Positions 14,964-23,839 of a DNA stretch of 64,000 bases are shown here, piece after piece. Position 1 is the stretch's first letter. Each line of letters begins with the position of its first letter. Made by a program: the position numbers and the translations under genes. The notes beneath the pieces are model-generated. The model worked only from the letters and a program-made list of their open reading frames with translations, was not told where the DNA came from and did no database searches. Origin of the DNA: Paenarthrobacter nicotinovorans (GTDB lineage Bacteria; Actinomycetota; Actinomycetes; Actinomycetales; Micrococcaceae); NCBI RefSeq assembly GCF_007670255.1, contig NZ_SZVS01000005.1, positions 248,001 to 312,000 on the forward strand. The letters are read 5' to 3'.

Positions 14964-16700
14964 ATGCTCTGGAAGGTACTGGTTCGCTTCCTTCGGCCGC
15001 ATCAGCGGCTGCTGGTCGCCGTCGTCGTTTTTCAACTGGCGCAGTCGATCGCATCCCTGTACCTGCCAACCCTGAACGCCGACATCATCGACAACGGCGT
15101 CGCCGCCGGGGACACGGAATACATCCTTCGGATGGGCGGCCTGATGCTGCTGATCACGCTCCTGCAGATCGCCTGTGCCGTGGTCGCTGTCTATTTTGGT
15201 GCGAAGGCAGCCATGGGGATGGGCCGGGACGTCCGTGACGCGATCTTCAGCAGGGTGGGCGAATTCTCGGAGCAGGAAGTCACCCGGTTCGGCGCGCCGT
15301 CGCTGATTACCCGCTCCACCAACGACGTCCAACAGGTGCAGCAGTTGGTGCTGATGTCGTGCACGCTTATGGTCACCGCGCCGATGCTCAGTATCGGCGG
15401 CGTGATCATGGCGGTGCGCCAGGACGGCCAGTTGTCGTGGCTGATCGCCGTGTGCGTGCCGGTGCTGCTGGTTGCGGTGGGCCTGATCGTGTCGCGGATG
15501 GTGCCGCTGTTCCGCAAAATGCAGGTCCGGATCGACGCCGTCAACCGGGTCCTGCGCGAGCAGCTCACCGGCATCCGCGTGGTGCGGGCGTTCGTGCGCG
15601 AGGACATGGAAGTCTCCCGCTTCGGCAGGGCGAACGACGACGTCACTGACGTTGCGCTGCGGGCCGGCCGGTTGATGGCGCTCATGTTCCCTGTGGTCAT
15701 GCTGGTGATGAACGTTTCCAGTGTGGCGGTGATCTGGTTCGGCTCGTTCCGGATCGAGGACGGCTCCATGCAAGTAGGAACCCTGATTGCGTTCCTGAGC
15801 TATCTCATGCAGATCCTCATGTCGGTCATGATGGCAACCTTCATGGCGGTCATGATCCCGCGCGCCTCCGTCTCCGCCGATCGCATCGGCGAGGTGCTGG
15901 AGACCGACTCCAGTGTCCGGCCGCCGTCGAACCCCGTTTCCCTCACGGGCCGCCGCCGCGGCCAATTGGAAATGCGCGACGTCGGATTCGCCTACCCGGG
16001 TGCCGAACGGCCTGTGCTGAGCGGTGTCACCTTCACCGCGTTGGCCGGCCAAACGACGGCGATCATTGGCAGCACGGGCGCCGGCAAAACCACGCTCGTC
16101 AACCTGATGCCCCGGCTCTTCGATGCCACCACCGGCTCTGTCCGGATGGACGGAGTAGATGTTCGTGACCTTCACCCGGACCTGCTGTGGGGCCACATCG
16201 GCTTGGTTCCACAGCGGCCGTACTTGTTCTCCGGCACTGTCCGCAGCAACCTTCATTACGGTAAGCCGGATGCCACCGAGGACGAACTATGGGAAGCGTT
16301 GCGTGTGGCCCAGGCCGATGATTTCGTGCGCGGGATGGAAGGCGGGCTCGATGCGGCCATTTCGCAGGGCGGCACCAACGTTTCAGGTGGGCAGCGGCAG
16401 CGGCTCGCGATAGCCCGGGCGCTGGTGAAACAGCCTGAGCTCTACATCTTCGACGATTCCTTCTCCTCCCTGGACACCGCCACGGATGCCCGGCTGCGCC
16501 AAGCGCTCAAACGGCACACGAACGGCGCCACCTTGGTGATCATCGCCCAGCGCGTGTCCAGCATCGCCGACGCGGACCGGATCCTGGTGCTCGACGACGG
16601 CCGGATCGTTGGGCAGGGAACGCACGAAGAGTTGCTGGAGACATCCGAAACGTACCGTGAAATCGTGTCGTCCCAGCTGGCAGCGGAGGAGGCAGCATGA
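14964..16700 (+). CDS. ABC exporter subunit A (TMD-NBD), degenerate site
   Basis: 578 aa. Six membrane helices are followed by a nucleotide-binding domain with Walker A GSTGAGKTT, signature NVSGGQRQRL and Walker B LYIFDDSFSSLD. The residue after the Walker B Asp is Asp rather than the catalytic Glu, as in the degenerate half of heterodimeric exporters of the BmrCD/TM287-288 class. The neighbour overlapping by ATGA carries the consensus Glu. The pair is therefore a heterodimeric multidrug or lipid exporter. Substrate unknown. Confidence 0.93.
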   Translation: MLWKVLVRFLRPHQRLLVAVVVFQLAQSIASLYLPTLNADIIDNGVAAGDTEYILRMGGLMLLITLLQIACAVVAVYFGAKAAMGMGRDVRDAIFSRVGEFSEQEVTRFGAPSLITRSTNDVQQVQQLVLMSCTLMVTAPMLSIGGVIMAVRQDGQLSWLIAVCVPVLLVAVGLIVSRMVPLFRKMQVRIDAVNRVLREQLTGIRVVRAFVREDMEVSRFGRANDDVTDVALRAGRLMALMFPVVMLVMNVSSVAVIWFGSFRIEDGSMQVGTLIAFLSYLMQILMSVMMATFMAVMIPRASVSADRIGEVLETDSSVRPPSNPVSLTGRRRGQLEMRDVGFAYPGAERPVLSGVTFTALAGQTTAIIGSTGAGKTTLVNLMPRLFDATTGSVRMDGVDVRDLHPDLLWGHIGLVPQRPYLFSGTVRSNLHYGKPDATEDELWEALRVAQADDFVRGMEGGLDAAISQGGTNVSGGQRQRLAIARALVKQPELYIFDDSFSSLDTATDARLRQALKRHTNGATLVIIAQRVSSIADADRILVLDDGRIVGQGTHEELLETSETYREIVSSQLAAEEAA

Positions 16701-18664
16701 GCGCTGTATCAGCCGGACCGCGCGGCCCCCAGCGTCCGGCAATGGGCCCTGGGCGGGGTGGACCGTTCGCGGGGATGAACGTGCCCGCCGAGAAAGCCTC
16801 CAACTTCAAAGACTCGGCGCGCCGGCTCCTGGGAACCTTGCAGCCGGAACGACTCTGGCTCGGCCTGGTCCTGGTGTTGGCCGTGGCAAGCGTTGCGCTG
16901 TCCGTGATCGGTCCGCGGCTCCTGGGCGAGGGGACCAACCTGATCTTCGCAGGCATCGTGTCCAAGCAGCTGCCCGCCGGCGTCTCCAAAGAACAGGTCA
17001 TCGCGGGGCTTCGCGCCTCAGGGGAGAACAGCAAAGCGGACATGCTGGGCGCCATGACCCTGACACCCGGCGTCGGGATCGACTTTGGCGCGCTGTCCTC
17101 CGTGCTGTTGTGGGCGCTTGCGTTGTATGTCTTGGCCTCAGCGTTCGGTTGGATGCAGGCCTACGTCCTTAACGGCGTCGTACAGCGGACCGTGTACCGC
17201 CTCCGCCAGCGCATCGAAGCCAAAATCCACCGCCTCCCGCTTCGCTATTTCGATTCCATCCAGCGCGGTGAGCTGCTCAGCCGGGTGACGAACGACGTCG
17301 ACAACATCTCCCAAAGCCTCCAACAATCCATCAGCCAGGTAGTGTCCTCGCTGCTGACGGTGCTGGGCGTGCTGGTGATGATGTTCATCCTCTCGCCCCT
17401 GTTGGCGCTGATCGCCTTGGTCACCATTCCGCTGACGTTGGGCATCACCATGCTGATCGCCAAGCGTTCGCAGAAGCTCTTCGTGGCGCAGTGGAAGAAC
17501 ACGGGAGAGCTCAACGGGCAGATCGAGGAAACCTACACCGGGCACGCCTTGGTGAAGGTGTTCGGACGGCAGAACGAGGTGCAGGAGAAGTTCCGCGCCA
17601 AGAACGCCGAACTCTACCAAGCGAGCTTCGGTGCGCAGTTCGTCAGCGGCCTGATCATGCCTGCCATGACGTTCATCGGGAACCTCGTCTACGTGGGGAT
17701 TGCCGTGGTGGGCGGCCTGCAGGTGGCTTCCGGGGCGATGCAGCTGGGCGATGTGCAGGCGTTCATCCAGTACTCACGGCAGTTCACCATGCCTCTGGCG
17801 CAGCTCGGGTCCATGGCGAACATGCTGCAATCCGGTGTTGCCTCGGCCGAGCGCGTGTTCGATCTGCTCGATGAGGAGGAAGAATCGGCTGAACCTCCCG
17901 CCTCTGACACGGGGCCTGGTCGAGGCCGGCTCGTGTTCGAGAACGTCTCCTTCAGCTACTCGCCGGACAAGCCGCTGATTACCGATCTCAGTTTGGTGGC
18001 CGAACCCGGGCAGAGCATCGCCATTGTCGGGCCCACCGGTGCGGGCAAGACGACGCTGGTGAACCTCATGATGCGGTTCTACGAGCTCGACGGCGGTCGG
18101 ATCACCTTGGACGGCGTGGACATCGCCACCATGTCCCGGCAGGAACTGCGCTCGCGGATGGGCATGGTCCTCCAGGACACGTGGCTGTTCGGTGGGACCA
18201 TCCGGGACAACATTGCCTACGGCAAGCCTGATGCTTCCGAATCCGCCATTGTGGAAGCAGCCCAGGCCACCTATGTGGACCGCTTTGTCCGGTCCCTGCC
18301 CGAGGGCTACGACACCGTCCTCGACGACGAGGGCAGCAACGTGTCGGCCGGCGAAAAGCAGCTGCTGACCATTGCCCGGGCGTTCCTGTCCCGGCCATCG
18401 GTGTTGATCCTGGATGAGGCCACGAGCTCCGTCGATACCCGGACCGAGGTGTTGGTGCAGAAGGCCATGAAGGCCCTGCGCTCGGACCGGACCAGCTTTG
18501 TGATTGCCCACCGGCTCTCCACCATCCGCGACGCCGACCTCATCCTGGTGATGGAGGCCGGGCAGATCGTGGAGCAGGGGACCCACTCGGAGCTGCTGGC
18601 TGCCGGCGGGGCCTACTCCAGGCTGTACGAAGCCCAGTTCGCGGCCCCGGTGGCGGAGGTCTGA
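16697..18664 (+). CDS. ABC exporter subunit B (TMD-NBD), consensus site
   Basis: 655 aa, starting within the stop codon of subunit A (ATGA). The N-terminal 60 residues are basic and disordered, and an extracytoplasmic insert of about 75 residues (NLIFAGIVSKQLPAGVSKEQ onward) sits between TM1 and TM2, typical of the larger partner in these heterodimers. The NBD has GPTGAGKTT, NVSAGEKQLL (non-canonical GE in the signature) and VLILDEATSSVDTRTE with the catalytic Glu. It works with subunit A at the cytoplasmic membrane. Confidence 0.93.
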   Translation: MSAVSAGPRGPQRPAMGPGRGGPFAGMNVPAEKASNFKDSARRLLGTLQPERLWLGLVLVLAVASVALSVIGPRLLGEGTNLIFAGIVSKQLPAGVSKEQVIAGLRASGENSKADMLGAMTLTPGVGIDFGALSSVLLWALALYVLASAFGWMQAYVLNGVVQRTVYRLRQRIEAKIHRLPLRYFDSIQRGELLSRVTNDVDNISQSLQQSISQVVSSLLTVLGVLVMMFILSPLLALIALVTIPLTLGITMLIAKRSQKLFVAQWKNTGELNGQIEETYTGHALVKVFGRQNEVQEKFRAKNAELYQASFGAQFVSGLIMPAMTFIGNLVYVGIAVVGGLQVASGAMQLGDVQAFIQYSRQFTMPLAQLGSMANMLQSGVASAERVFDLLDEEEESAEPPASDTGPGRGRLVFENVSFSYSPDKPLITDLSLVAEPGQSIAIVGPTGAGKTTLVNLMMRFYELDGGRITLDGVDIATMSRQELRSRMGMVLQDTWLFGGTIRDNIAYGKPDASESAIVEAAQATYVDRFVRSLPEGYDTVLDDEGSNVSAGEKQLLTIARAFLSRPSVLILDEATSSVDTRTEVLVQKAMKALRSDRTSFVIAHRLSTIRDADLILVMEAGQIVEQGTHSELLAAGGAYSRLYEAQFAAPVAEV

Positions 18665-18692
18665 GGGCTCCTCTGCACGGGAGCTGTACCTT

Positions 18693-18776
18693 CACGACCC
18701 ACTTTCAACTTAGGGCCGGCCTTTTTCAACCGACTTTGGTTGTATTTGCCTCAGCGGGAGCTGAAAGTGGGTCGTG
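18693..18776. repeat. palindromic intergenic element, copy 1
   Basis: Outer arms CACGACCCACTTTCA (18693-18707) and TGAAAGTGGGTCGTG (18762-18776) are perfect 15-bp complements. The 54-nt interior has an inner hairpin CAACC-N6-GGTTG (18727-18742). The element sits between the stop of the ABC exporter and the stop of the next convergent gene, so it may terminate both. Related copies are at 19567, 48492 and perhaps 57381. Confidence 0.7.
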
Positions 18777-18802
18777 GCGTTACGCGCCTGGTTTAGGCAG
18801 GA

Positions 18803-19510
18803 TTACTTTCGACGCCGGGCGGTTGCGTAGGAGGGTTCGCGCAGTCGCCTGGTCCAGCCGTAGGTCCCGGCCGTGGGCAGCGGATTCAGGACAGGGTCGA
18901 ACCGTTCGTCGGTGTCTTCTGCGTGATCGGCGACTCTGAGCGTCAAGGTTCCAAATCGTGTCCACGCCCCCAGCGGGCTGGCGTGATGGAGTTCCAGTGT
19001 CCAGGCCGTTTCGCTGAGGAGTGAGCGGAATACGCCCGGGTCCATGGGCAGTTTTTCCGGTCCTCCAATGGTCCGCGCGGCGATGAGGACTGGGCCCTTA
19101 TTCGACTTGTAGGGCATCATGCTGGAGAAAACAGCGCCCGCCGCATCGCGTCGGAGCCGGAGGATGAAACGGCCCAGCCCGGTGGGGCCGGTGGTGGCCA
19201 GCAACATGTCCGATCGTTTGCCCTCCGTGAAGCGCACTGCGAGCCCAATGATGTCCGGGAAGGCGTCCGGTAACCCGATGGACCGGGAGATCCGGGCATC
19301 GACTTGCGTGCTTCCTGGATTGTCCAGCCAAGGGATTCCCGAGGGCGGGCGGTCGCCGTCGTCCCTTTCCAAGATCCCCACCAAACAGATTCCCTTTGGG
19401 TGGATCGGCCTGTGGGGTCGTACAACCTTGATGGCTTTGAACATGGCGGCAAACGCCGTGCCGGCCATGGCTTGTACTTTGCTGCCTTCCAGGATGCTCT
19501 CGGTCCTCAC
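18803..19510 (-). CDS. conserved protein resembling catalase-related 'phosphodiesterase' family
   Basis: 235 aa, GTG start at 19510 (TAGGGT 6 nt upstream suggests a leaderless mRNA). The middle part, HPKGICLVGILERDD, ISRSIGLPDAFPDIIGLAVR, LLATTGPTGLGRFILRLRRD and SSMMPYKSNKGPVLIAART, follows a family often labelled phosphodiesterase in actinobacteria that appears distantly related to heme catalase-like folds. No metal-binding phosphodiesterase motif is visible, so that label is doubtful. It lies between two copies of the palindromic element. Confidence 0.6.
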   Translation of the reverse strand: MRTESILEGSKVQAMAGTAFAAMFKAIKVVRPHRPIHPKGICLVGILERDDGDRPPSGIPWLDNPGSTQVDARISRSIGLPDAFPDIIGLAVRFTEGKRSDMLLATTGPTGLGRFILRLRRDAAGAVFSSMMPYKSNKGPVLIAARTIGGPEKLPMDPGVFRSLLSETAWTLELHHASPLGAWTRFGTLTLRVADHAEDTDERFDPVLNPLPTAGTYGWTRRLREPSYATARRRK

Positions 19511-19566
19511 GTGATCACCCTATGTGGCCCACGCGGAGAAAGACAGGCTCCTGATTAATACTGGGC

Positions 19567-19664
19567 GTGCCTTCAGGACCTTCTTTGAGACCAAGTCGCT
19601 CCAAACTCAACCTTTTCGTGGTGATTTTGGACTTCCCGGGCATCAAAGTGGGTCGTAGCGGCAC
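19567..19664. repeat. palindromic intergenic element, copy 2
   Basis: Left arm 19567-19588 (GTGCCTTCAGGACCTTCTTTGA) written in part, right arm 19643-19664; 16 of 22 positions pair. The interior contains CAACC-GGTG near 19608-19622. It lies between the promoter of the 235-aa gene and the stop of the MOSC gene. Confidence 0.5.
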
Positions 19665-19675
19665 GCGGCCCCGAG

Positions 19676-20248
19676 CTAGGGCAACCGCGATGGCCGCAGC
19701 ACGTTCGCGTCGCCGGCCTTGGTGGGATCCAACGGCACCGGGCTGAGCAGAACGGCCGGCCCGCGATGCAGCAATCCGCCGGACACCACCTGGCACCGGA
19801 CGCCACCCCGCCCGCGCATCGCCTTGTGCGCACCGGGAGCCAGCATCTGGTCCATCCAGGCGCAGGGATGGGCCGGGCGCCCGGCCTTCAAGCGCACCAC
19901 ATCTCCACCGGACTCAAGCGCGAACTCGTGGCCCAGCAGGGGAGCGAGCTCCACTCCGCGCAGCACAACGTTCCGGCGGGTCAGCAGGGGATCGAAAGGC
20001 CCGGCTTCAAGCTCGGCGGCAATGGCTTCCAATGCCTCGATGGCGAAGACCGTCACCGCGGCGTCCATATGGGCGGCCTTGCCGAAGAACCTGTCCCCAA
20101 CAATGCCTTTGCCGGCAACCAACTCAGCCTGATCGACGTCGTCCGTTCGAACGTCAGCCGCCCCTTCGCGGGCGCGGCCAAAGTACGCATGCCCCGGCGA
20201 CACCAAAAGGTGCAGCACCTCGACGTCGTACCTGTACCCAGCTGTCAT
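19676..20248 (-). CDS. MOSC domain protein
   Basis: 190 aa, ATG at 20248. The core markers are AGKGIVGDRFFG (about 45-56), RRNVVLRG (91-98) and the presumed sulfur-carrying cysteine in HPCAWMD (C129). MOSC domains transfer or bind sulfur, for example in molybdenum cofactor sulfurases and in YiiM/YcbX-type detoxification of N-hydroxylated compounds. There is no fused ferredoxin or beta-barrel domain. Monocistronic, divergent from the membrane/XRE operon. Confidence 0.88.
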   Translation of the reverse strand: MTAGYRYDVEVLHLLVSPGHAYFGRAREGAADVRTDDVDQAELVAGKGIVGDRFFGKAAHMDAAVTVFAIEALEAIAAELEAGPFDPLLTRRNVVLRGVELAPLLGHEFALESGGDVVRLKAGRPAHPCAWMDQMLAPGAHKAMRGRGGVRCQVVSGGLLHRGPAVLLSPVPLDPTKAGDANVLRPSRLP

Positions 20249-20301
20249 CCCTCAACGCTAGCCCCTGTTGCCGTGCAGCGCAGGACCCATTGTCCCGCTA
20301 T

Positions 20302-20344
20302 GTAAAGCGTGCTTTACTGTGTCCATGAGTAAAGCTTCCTTTAC
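20302..20344. promoter_or_regulatory. two operator palindromes for the adjacent XRE regulator
   Basis: GTAAAGC-GT-GCTTTAC (20302-20317) and GTAAAG-N4-CTTTAC (20329-20344) are 27 bp apart centre to centre. The first covers the presumed -10 (TTTACT, 6 nt before ATG 20325), the second lies in the first codons. Both fit binding by the small XRE protein encoded in the same operon. Confidence 0.65.
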
Positions 20345-20762
20345 ATCACGTCGGGCGCCTGCCCAGCACTACGTTTTGGCCGCCATCCTCGGCTCCGTCC
20401 TGACCATCGCGGTTGCGGTAGTGGTCGGAGCAACCAACCCGCGTGACTTTTGGCCCGCAGCAGGGATCGGCGCTCTGTGTTCGGCATACCCGGCCCTCTC
20501 GCTCGGGGTGCGGATCTTCGTCTCGAACAACACCGTCACCCGCGACTCCCACGGCGAGCAGAGTGTCGAGTTGCAATGGATGCGCGAGGCCGGCACGGGG
20601 GCCTTCCTGGACGTCCTGGTGGCCACGATCGTTGCTGCGCTGGTGCTGGCCATCGGTCGTTTCCAGATTGACGCCCTCCCCGTGCTGCTGGGACTTGTTG
20701 CCCTCAGCGTCGTGGATGCCGGACTCCGCTACGTGACCATCCGCCGTCGAGCACTTAAGTGA
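20325..20762 (+). CDS. small membrane protein, partner of XRE regulator
   Basis: 145 aa from ATG 20325, probably leaderless. Four hydrophobic segments (YVLAAILGSVLTIAVAVVVG; DFWPAAGIGALCSAYPALSL; TGAFLDVLVATIVAALVLAI; LPVLLGLVALSVVDAGLRYV) are separated by short loops. Such four-helix proteins encoded with a YozG-like XRE regulator are common in Gram-positives and of unknown function. The gene overlaps the regulator gene in GTGA. Confidence 0.8.
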   Translation: MSKASFTSRRAPAQHYVLAAILGSVLTIAVAVVVGATNPRDFWPAAGIGALCSAYPALSLGVRIFVSNNTVTRDSHGEQSVELQWMREAGTGAFLDVLVATIVAALVLAIGRFQIDALPVLLGLVALSVVDAGLRYVTIRRRALK

Positions 20763-20950
20763 AGAACAACCTCGCCGAGCGTCGTGCCGGCCGCAACTGG
20801 ACCCAGGCGGACCTGGCCGCCGCGCTCGGAGTGTCCCGGCAGACGGTCATCTCCATCGAGAAGGAGAAATTCGACCCCTCCCTGCCTTTGGCCTTCCTCA
20901 TCGCGCAAACCTTTGGCTGCGCCATCGAGGACATCTTCACTGCAGAGTGA
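20759..20950 (+). CDS. XRE-family small HTH regulator
   Basis: 63 aa, GTG start overlapping the upstream stop. The helix-turn-helix is WTQADLAAALGVSRQTVISI (about 14-33), followed by EKEKFDPSLPLAFLIAQTFG, the consensus of the YozG-type short regulators with no extra domain. It likely binds the two GTAAAG palindromes in front of the operon and represses it; the inducing signal is unknown. Confidence 0.92.
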   Translation: MKNNLAERRAGRNWTQADLAAALGVSRQTVISIEKEKFDPSLPLAFLIAQTFGCAIEDIFTAE

Positions 20951-20977
20951 TCGGCCCGCACAGATACAGTGGGCACC

Positions 20978-21757
20978 GTGAACTTTGCTGAAGCGGCCGA
21001 CGGCGCGCAACTCGCGTGGACGTCTGAAGGCCATGGCGAGCCGATGCTGCTCATCGCTGGACAGGCGACGGCCATGGACGGTTGGGGCCCGACGGCGGAA
21101 CTTCTGTCCCGCTCTTACCGCGTCATCCGCTTTGATCACCGGGGGATTGGCCTCAGCGGCAAGGGTGAAGCTGATCGCTACACCACGCGCCTGCTCGCAC
21201 AAGATGCAGTGGCCGTCTTGAACGCAGCCGACGCGGATTCAGCACACGTGTACGGGCATTCGATGGGCGGGCGCATCGGGCAGTGGCTGGCGATCGATGA
21301 GCCCCGAAAAGTGCGGACTTTGATCCTCGCGGCTACCAGTGGGGGAAAGTGGCCCGACACCTCGACCATGCCGGACAAGGCTGCCTTGGAAGCACTGGTA
21401 AGCGGCGACATGAGCCGTCTTGAACCTCTCTTCTTCGACGCCGCATGGGCCCGGAGCAACCCCGAAGCGACCCACACCTTCTTCAATTCCCGGGCTTCGG
21501 CGTGGGCCAAAGCGCGTCACTTCAAGGCCAGCCGCGAACACGATGCCTGGAGTGAGCTTGGCGCCATCCGGTCTCCGACGCTGATACTGCATGGCACCGA
21601 GGACAGGCTGACTCCTTTGCTTAACGCCCAGCTTCTCCGCGAGCATATCCCCGGCTCCGTGCTGGTCAGGGTTCCCGGCGCGGGGCACGGGCTGCACCTG
21701 GACCATCCGGAAACCGTCGAGTGGATCCGGCAGTTCATTGAACGCAGGAGAGGCTAG
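20978..21757 (+). CDS. alpha/beta hydrolase
   Basis: 259 aa if started at GTG 20978; this start is preferred because TACAGT lies 7 nt before it, as in leaderless genes. A GTG 9 bp upstream is the alternative. The nucleophile elbow is GHSMGG (S95), the acid is in HGTEDRLTP and the base in GAGHGLHLDHPE. FDHRGIGLSG is the oxyanion-side loop. It belongs to the large hydrolase/haloperoxidase-like group and the substrate cannot be told. Its end overlaps the convergent Nudix gene by 4 bp. Confidence 0.88.
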   Translation: MNFAEAADGAQLAWTSEGHGEPMLLIAGQATAMDGWGPTAELLSRSYRVIRFDHRGIGLSGKGEADRYTTRLLAQDAVAVLNAADADSAHVYGHSMGGRIGQWLAIDEPRKVRTLILAATSGGKWPDTSTMPDKAALEALVSGDMSRLEPLFFDAAWARSNPEATHTFFNSRASAWAKARHFKASREHDAWSELGAIRSPTLILHGTEDRLTPLLNAQLLREHIPGSVLVRVPGAGHGLHLDHPETVEWIRQFIERRRG

Positions 21758-22266
21758 CCCGCCCCTCCAATGTGACGGACCAAGGCATCCACAATAGGCA
21801 GCTGCCCCTTGACGAGCTTGGTGCGGGCCATGGACTCTTCAAACCACTGGGCGTCGTCGATCTCCGGGAATTCCTTGATGGCGCCGGAGCCTTTGGGCCA
21901 TTCCATCGGGAAAGTGTTGCTGACAATCTCCTCGGGCTGAAAATCGTTGGCTTCAGCGGTGAAAGCGGTGATGAGCTTTCCTGAGGGCTGACGGAATGTG
22001 CCCAGCAAAACGTACTCGGTCGATGGGGGAGGAGTGCCGATTTCTTCGGTGAATTCACGACGCGCGGCAGTCAGCGCGTCTTCGTCGTCGGAGAATTCAC
22101 CCTTGGGAATTGACCAGGCGTGCTGGTCCTTCCTGGCCCAAAAGGGCCCTCCCATATGGGCTATCCAGAGCTCCAATTGTTCTGTGCTGTTGCGGCGGTA
22201 AAGGATGATGCCTGCGCTGTGGATACTGATGGTGCCTCCCGGGCCAAATGCTGCCTGCACTTTCAC
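21754..22266 (-). CDS. Nudix hydrolase
   Basis: 170 aa, GTG start at 22266. The Nudix box GEFSDDEDALTAARREFTEE (residues 56-75, then IG) is intact. The preceding WSIPKG and the N-terminal SAGIILYRR are typical of small ADP-ribose/diadenosine polyphosphate-type hydrolases. There is no HTH. Convergent with the alpha/beta hydrolase. Confidence 0.9.
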   Translation of the reverse strand: MKVQAAFGPGGTISIHSAGIILYRRNSTEQLELWIAHMGGPFWARKDQHAWSIPKGEFSDDEDALTAARREFTEEIGTPPPSTEYVLLGTFRQPSGKLITAFTAEANDFQPEEIVSNTFPMEWPKGSGAIKEFPEIDDAQWFEESMARTKLVKGQLPIVDALVRHIGGAG

Positions 22267-22468
22267 AAGAACACCTCAAGGCTACGCCGTTGGACCCCGC
22301 CGTTATCCAATCGATGTTAATTCCGGGATTTCGGGTGCCAATTTCACTTCCGACAGGACTGCGGCTCCCTGATAATCGAGGAGTTGTACCTTCTTCGGGG
22401 GTGGAGGGTATTGCGGCCAGCGGGACCAGCCGCTGGCATTCTGGGCGCATCAGCAGGAGGAAACAGCT

Positions 22469-23839
22469 ATGGCATTTGCAGTGAGGCTCCTTCCACGTGG
22501 GGGAAGAAGAATGATGGGGGTGGCCGTTGTTGCTGCGGTTGCCTTGTCGATGTTTGCGGGAACAGGTCCATCGCACGCGGCGGACACAACGCCCATGGCC
22601 GATGATCCTGGCCCTGTGGGCAGTTTCGCTTGGAAAGGTTTCAATTGGCAGAAGCGGTTCTGGGGCGGGGCACCCATGTACAACGGCACGTGGGATCCGA
22701 ACAATGTCAGCAATCCTGACGCGAATGGCTACGTGAAACTGTCCATCAGCAATCCCACGGGATCGGCCCCAGTGGGCGCAGAATTCCAATCCACGCGTGA
22801 AGGTTTCGGCTACGGGACGTACAGCACCACGGTGGAAAAGGACGTCAGCGCGCTCCAAAAGGAAGCGGTGTGGGGCTGCCTGTTCACCTATGACCCCAAC
22901 GCAACGCCCGGGTACACGGAGATCGACCTCTGTGAGGCCTCGGCGTGGGGCGGAGGTGGCGCCTATGGCGAGAGCTGGCCTGTGACGCAGGGACATGGGT
23001 ACTGGTTCGATGCCAGCCTGCCTCCCGGGCAGGGCAACAACACGGTCAATTTCGACGTCACGAATGCACCGATCCTCACTCATCGAATGGTCTGGGAGCC
23101 GGGCAAGATCACCTTTGAGACGTTTGCGGGTGAAGGCTACAACGGGCCACTCCTGAAGAGGACCGTCCTTGAGGGCTCCACCGTTCCCACGCCCGCCAAG
23201 GAACAGATCCACTTCAACCTGTGGGTGACCGGCGGTGGCGGTGGAGACCCGGCCCATGTTGCGCCGGAGTCCGTCACTGTCAGGGACTTCTCCTTTATCC
23301 CCGCCAACCAGCTCACCGGACCGACTCCCACCATCACCGGCAATGCCGCCGTCGGATCAACGCTCACGGCCGTCCCGGGCGCATGGCCTGCCGGAACCAC
23401 TTTGGCGTATCAGTGGTTCAAGAACGGCACGGCTATTTCGGGGGCCACAGCTCCCACCCGGGTCCTGGCCGCTTCCGATCAAGGTGCCACCCTGACCGTG
23501 CGGGTGACGGGAAGCCTGAGCGGCTATGCCTCGGCGACGAAGGAGTCCGCACCAACGGCGGCAGTGGTGGCGGGAACCTTGGTGGCTCCCACCCCCACTA
23601 TCAGCGGTAACCTCACAGTGGGTTCAATGTTGACCGCCAACCCGGGAACGTGGACATCCGGGACCTCGCTGGCGTACCAGTGGTACCGCTCCGGCGCCCC
23701 CATTGCCGGGGCAACGTCCAAGAACTACAAACTTGTCGCGGCTGACCAAGCGGACACCATGAGTGTGAGGGTCACGGGATCCAAGGCCGGCTACACCACG
23801 GTGTCCAAGTTCTCGGCCAGCACGGCGGTGGTTCCCTAG
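22469..23839 (+). CDS. secreted GH16-like glycoside hydrolase with two Ig-like repeats
   Basis: 456 aa, RBS AGGAGG. The signal peptide ends near THA-type SHA-AD (residue 37). The concanavalin-like catalytic domain (about 50-285) holds YTEIDLCEAS, in which E151, D153 and E156 form the ExDxxE catalytic motif of GH16. Two tandem ~85-residue repeats follow (TPTITGNAAVGSTLTAVPGA and TPTISGNLTVGSMLTANPGT), each with LAYQW and LTVRVTGS, a common actinobacterial Ig-like or wall-binding module. Probably an extracellular beta-glucan or galactan hydrolase. Convergent with a polysaccharide synthase locus, which suggests turnover of the polymer made there. Confidence 0.85.
   Translation: MAFAVRLLPRGGRRMMGVAVVAAVALSMFAGTGPSHAADTTPMADDPGPVGSFAWKGFNWQKRFWGGAPMYNGTWDPNNVSNPDANGYVKLSISNPTGSAPVGAEFQSTREGFGYGTYSTTVEKDVSALQKEAVWGCLFTYDPNATPGYTEIDLCEASAWGGGGAYGESWPVTQGHGYWFDASLPPGQGNNTVNFDVTNAPILTHRMVWEPGKITFETFAGEGYNGPLLKRTVLEGSTVPTPAKEQIHFNLWVTGGGGGDPAHVAPESVTVRDFSFIPANQLTGPTPTITGNAAVGSTLTAVPGAWPAGTTLAYQWFKNGTAISGATAPTRVLAASDQGATLTVRVTGSLSGYASATKESAPTAAVVAGTLVAPTPTISGNLTVGSMLTANPGTWTSGTSLAYQWYRSGAPIAGATSKNYKLVAADQADTMSVRVTGSKAGYTTVSKFSASTAVVP

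Noticed and set aside
14901..16256. 451-codon open frame opposite the ABC exporter
   Set aside because: The His/Asp/Arg-rich translation is a shadow of the ABC transporter coding frame.
18803..19510. Phosphodiesterase label for the 235-aa protein
   Set aside because: No metal-binding His/Asp motif of any phosphodiesterase family is visible, so the name used for similar proteins was not adopted as a function.
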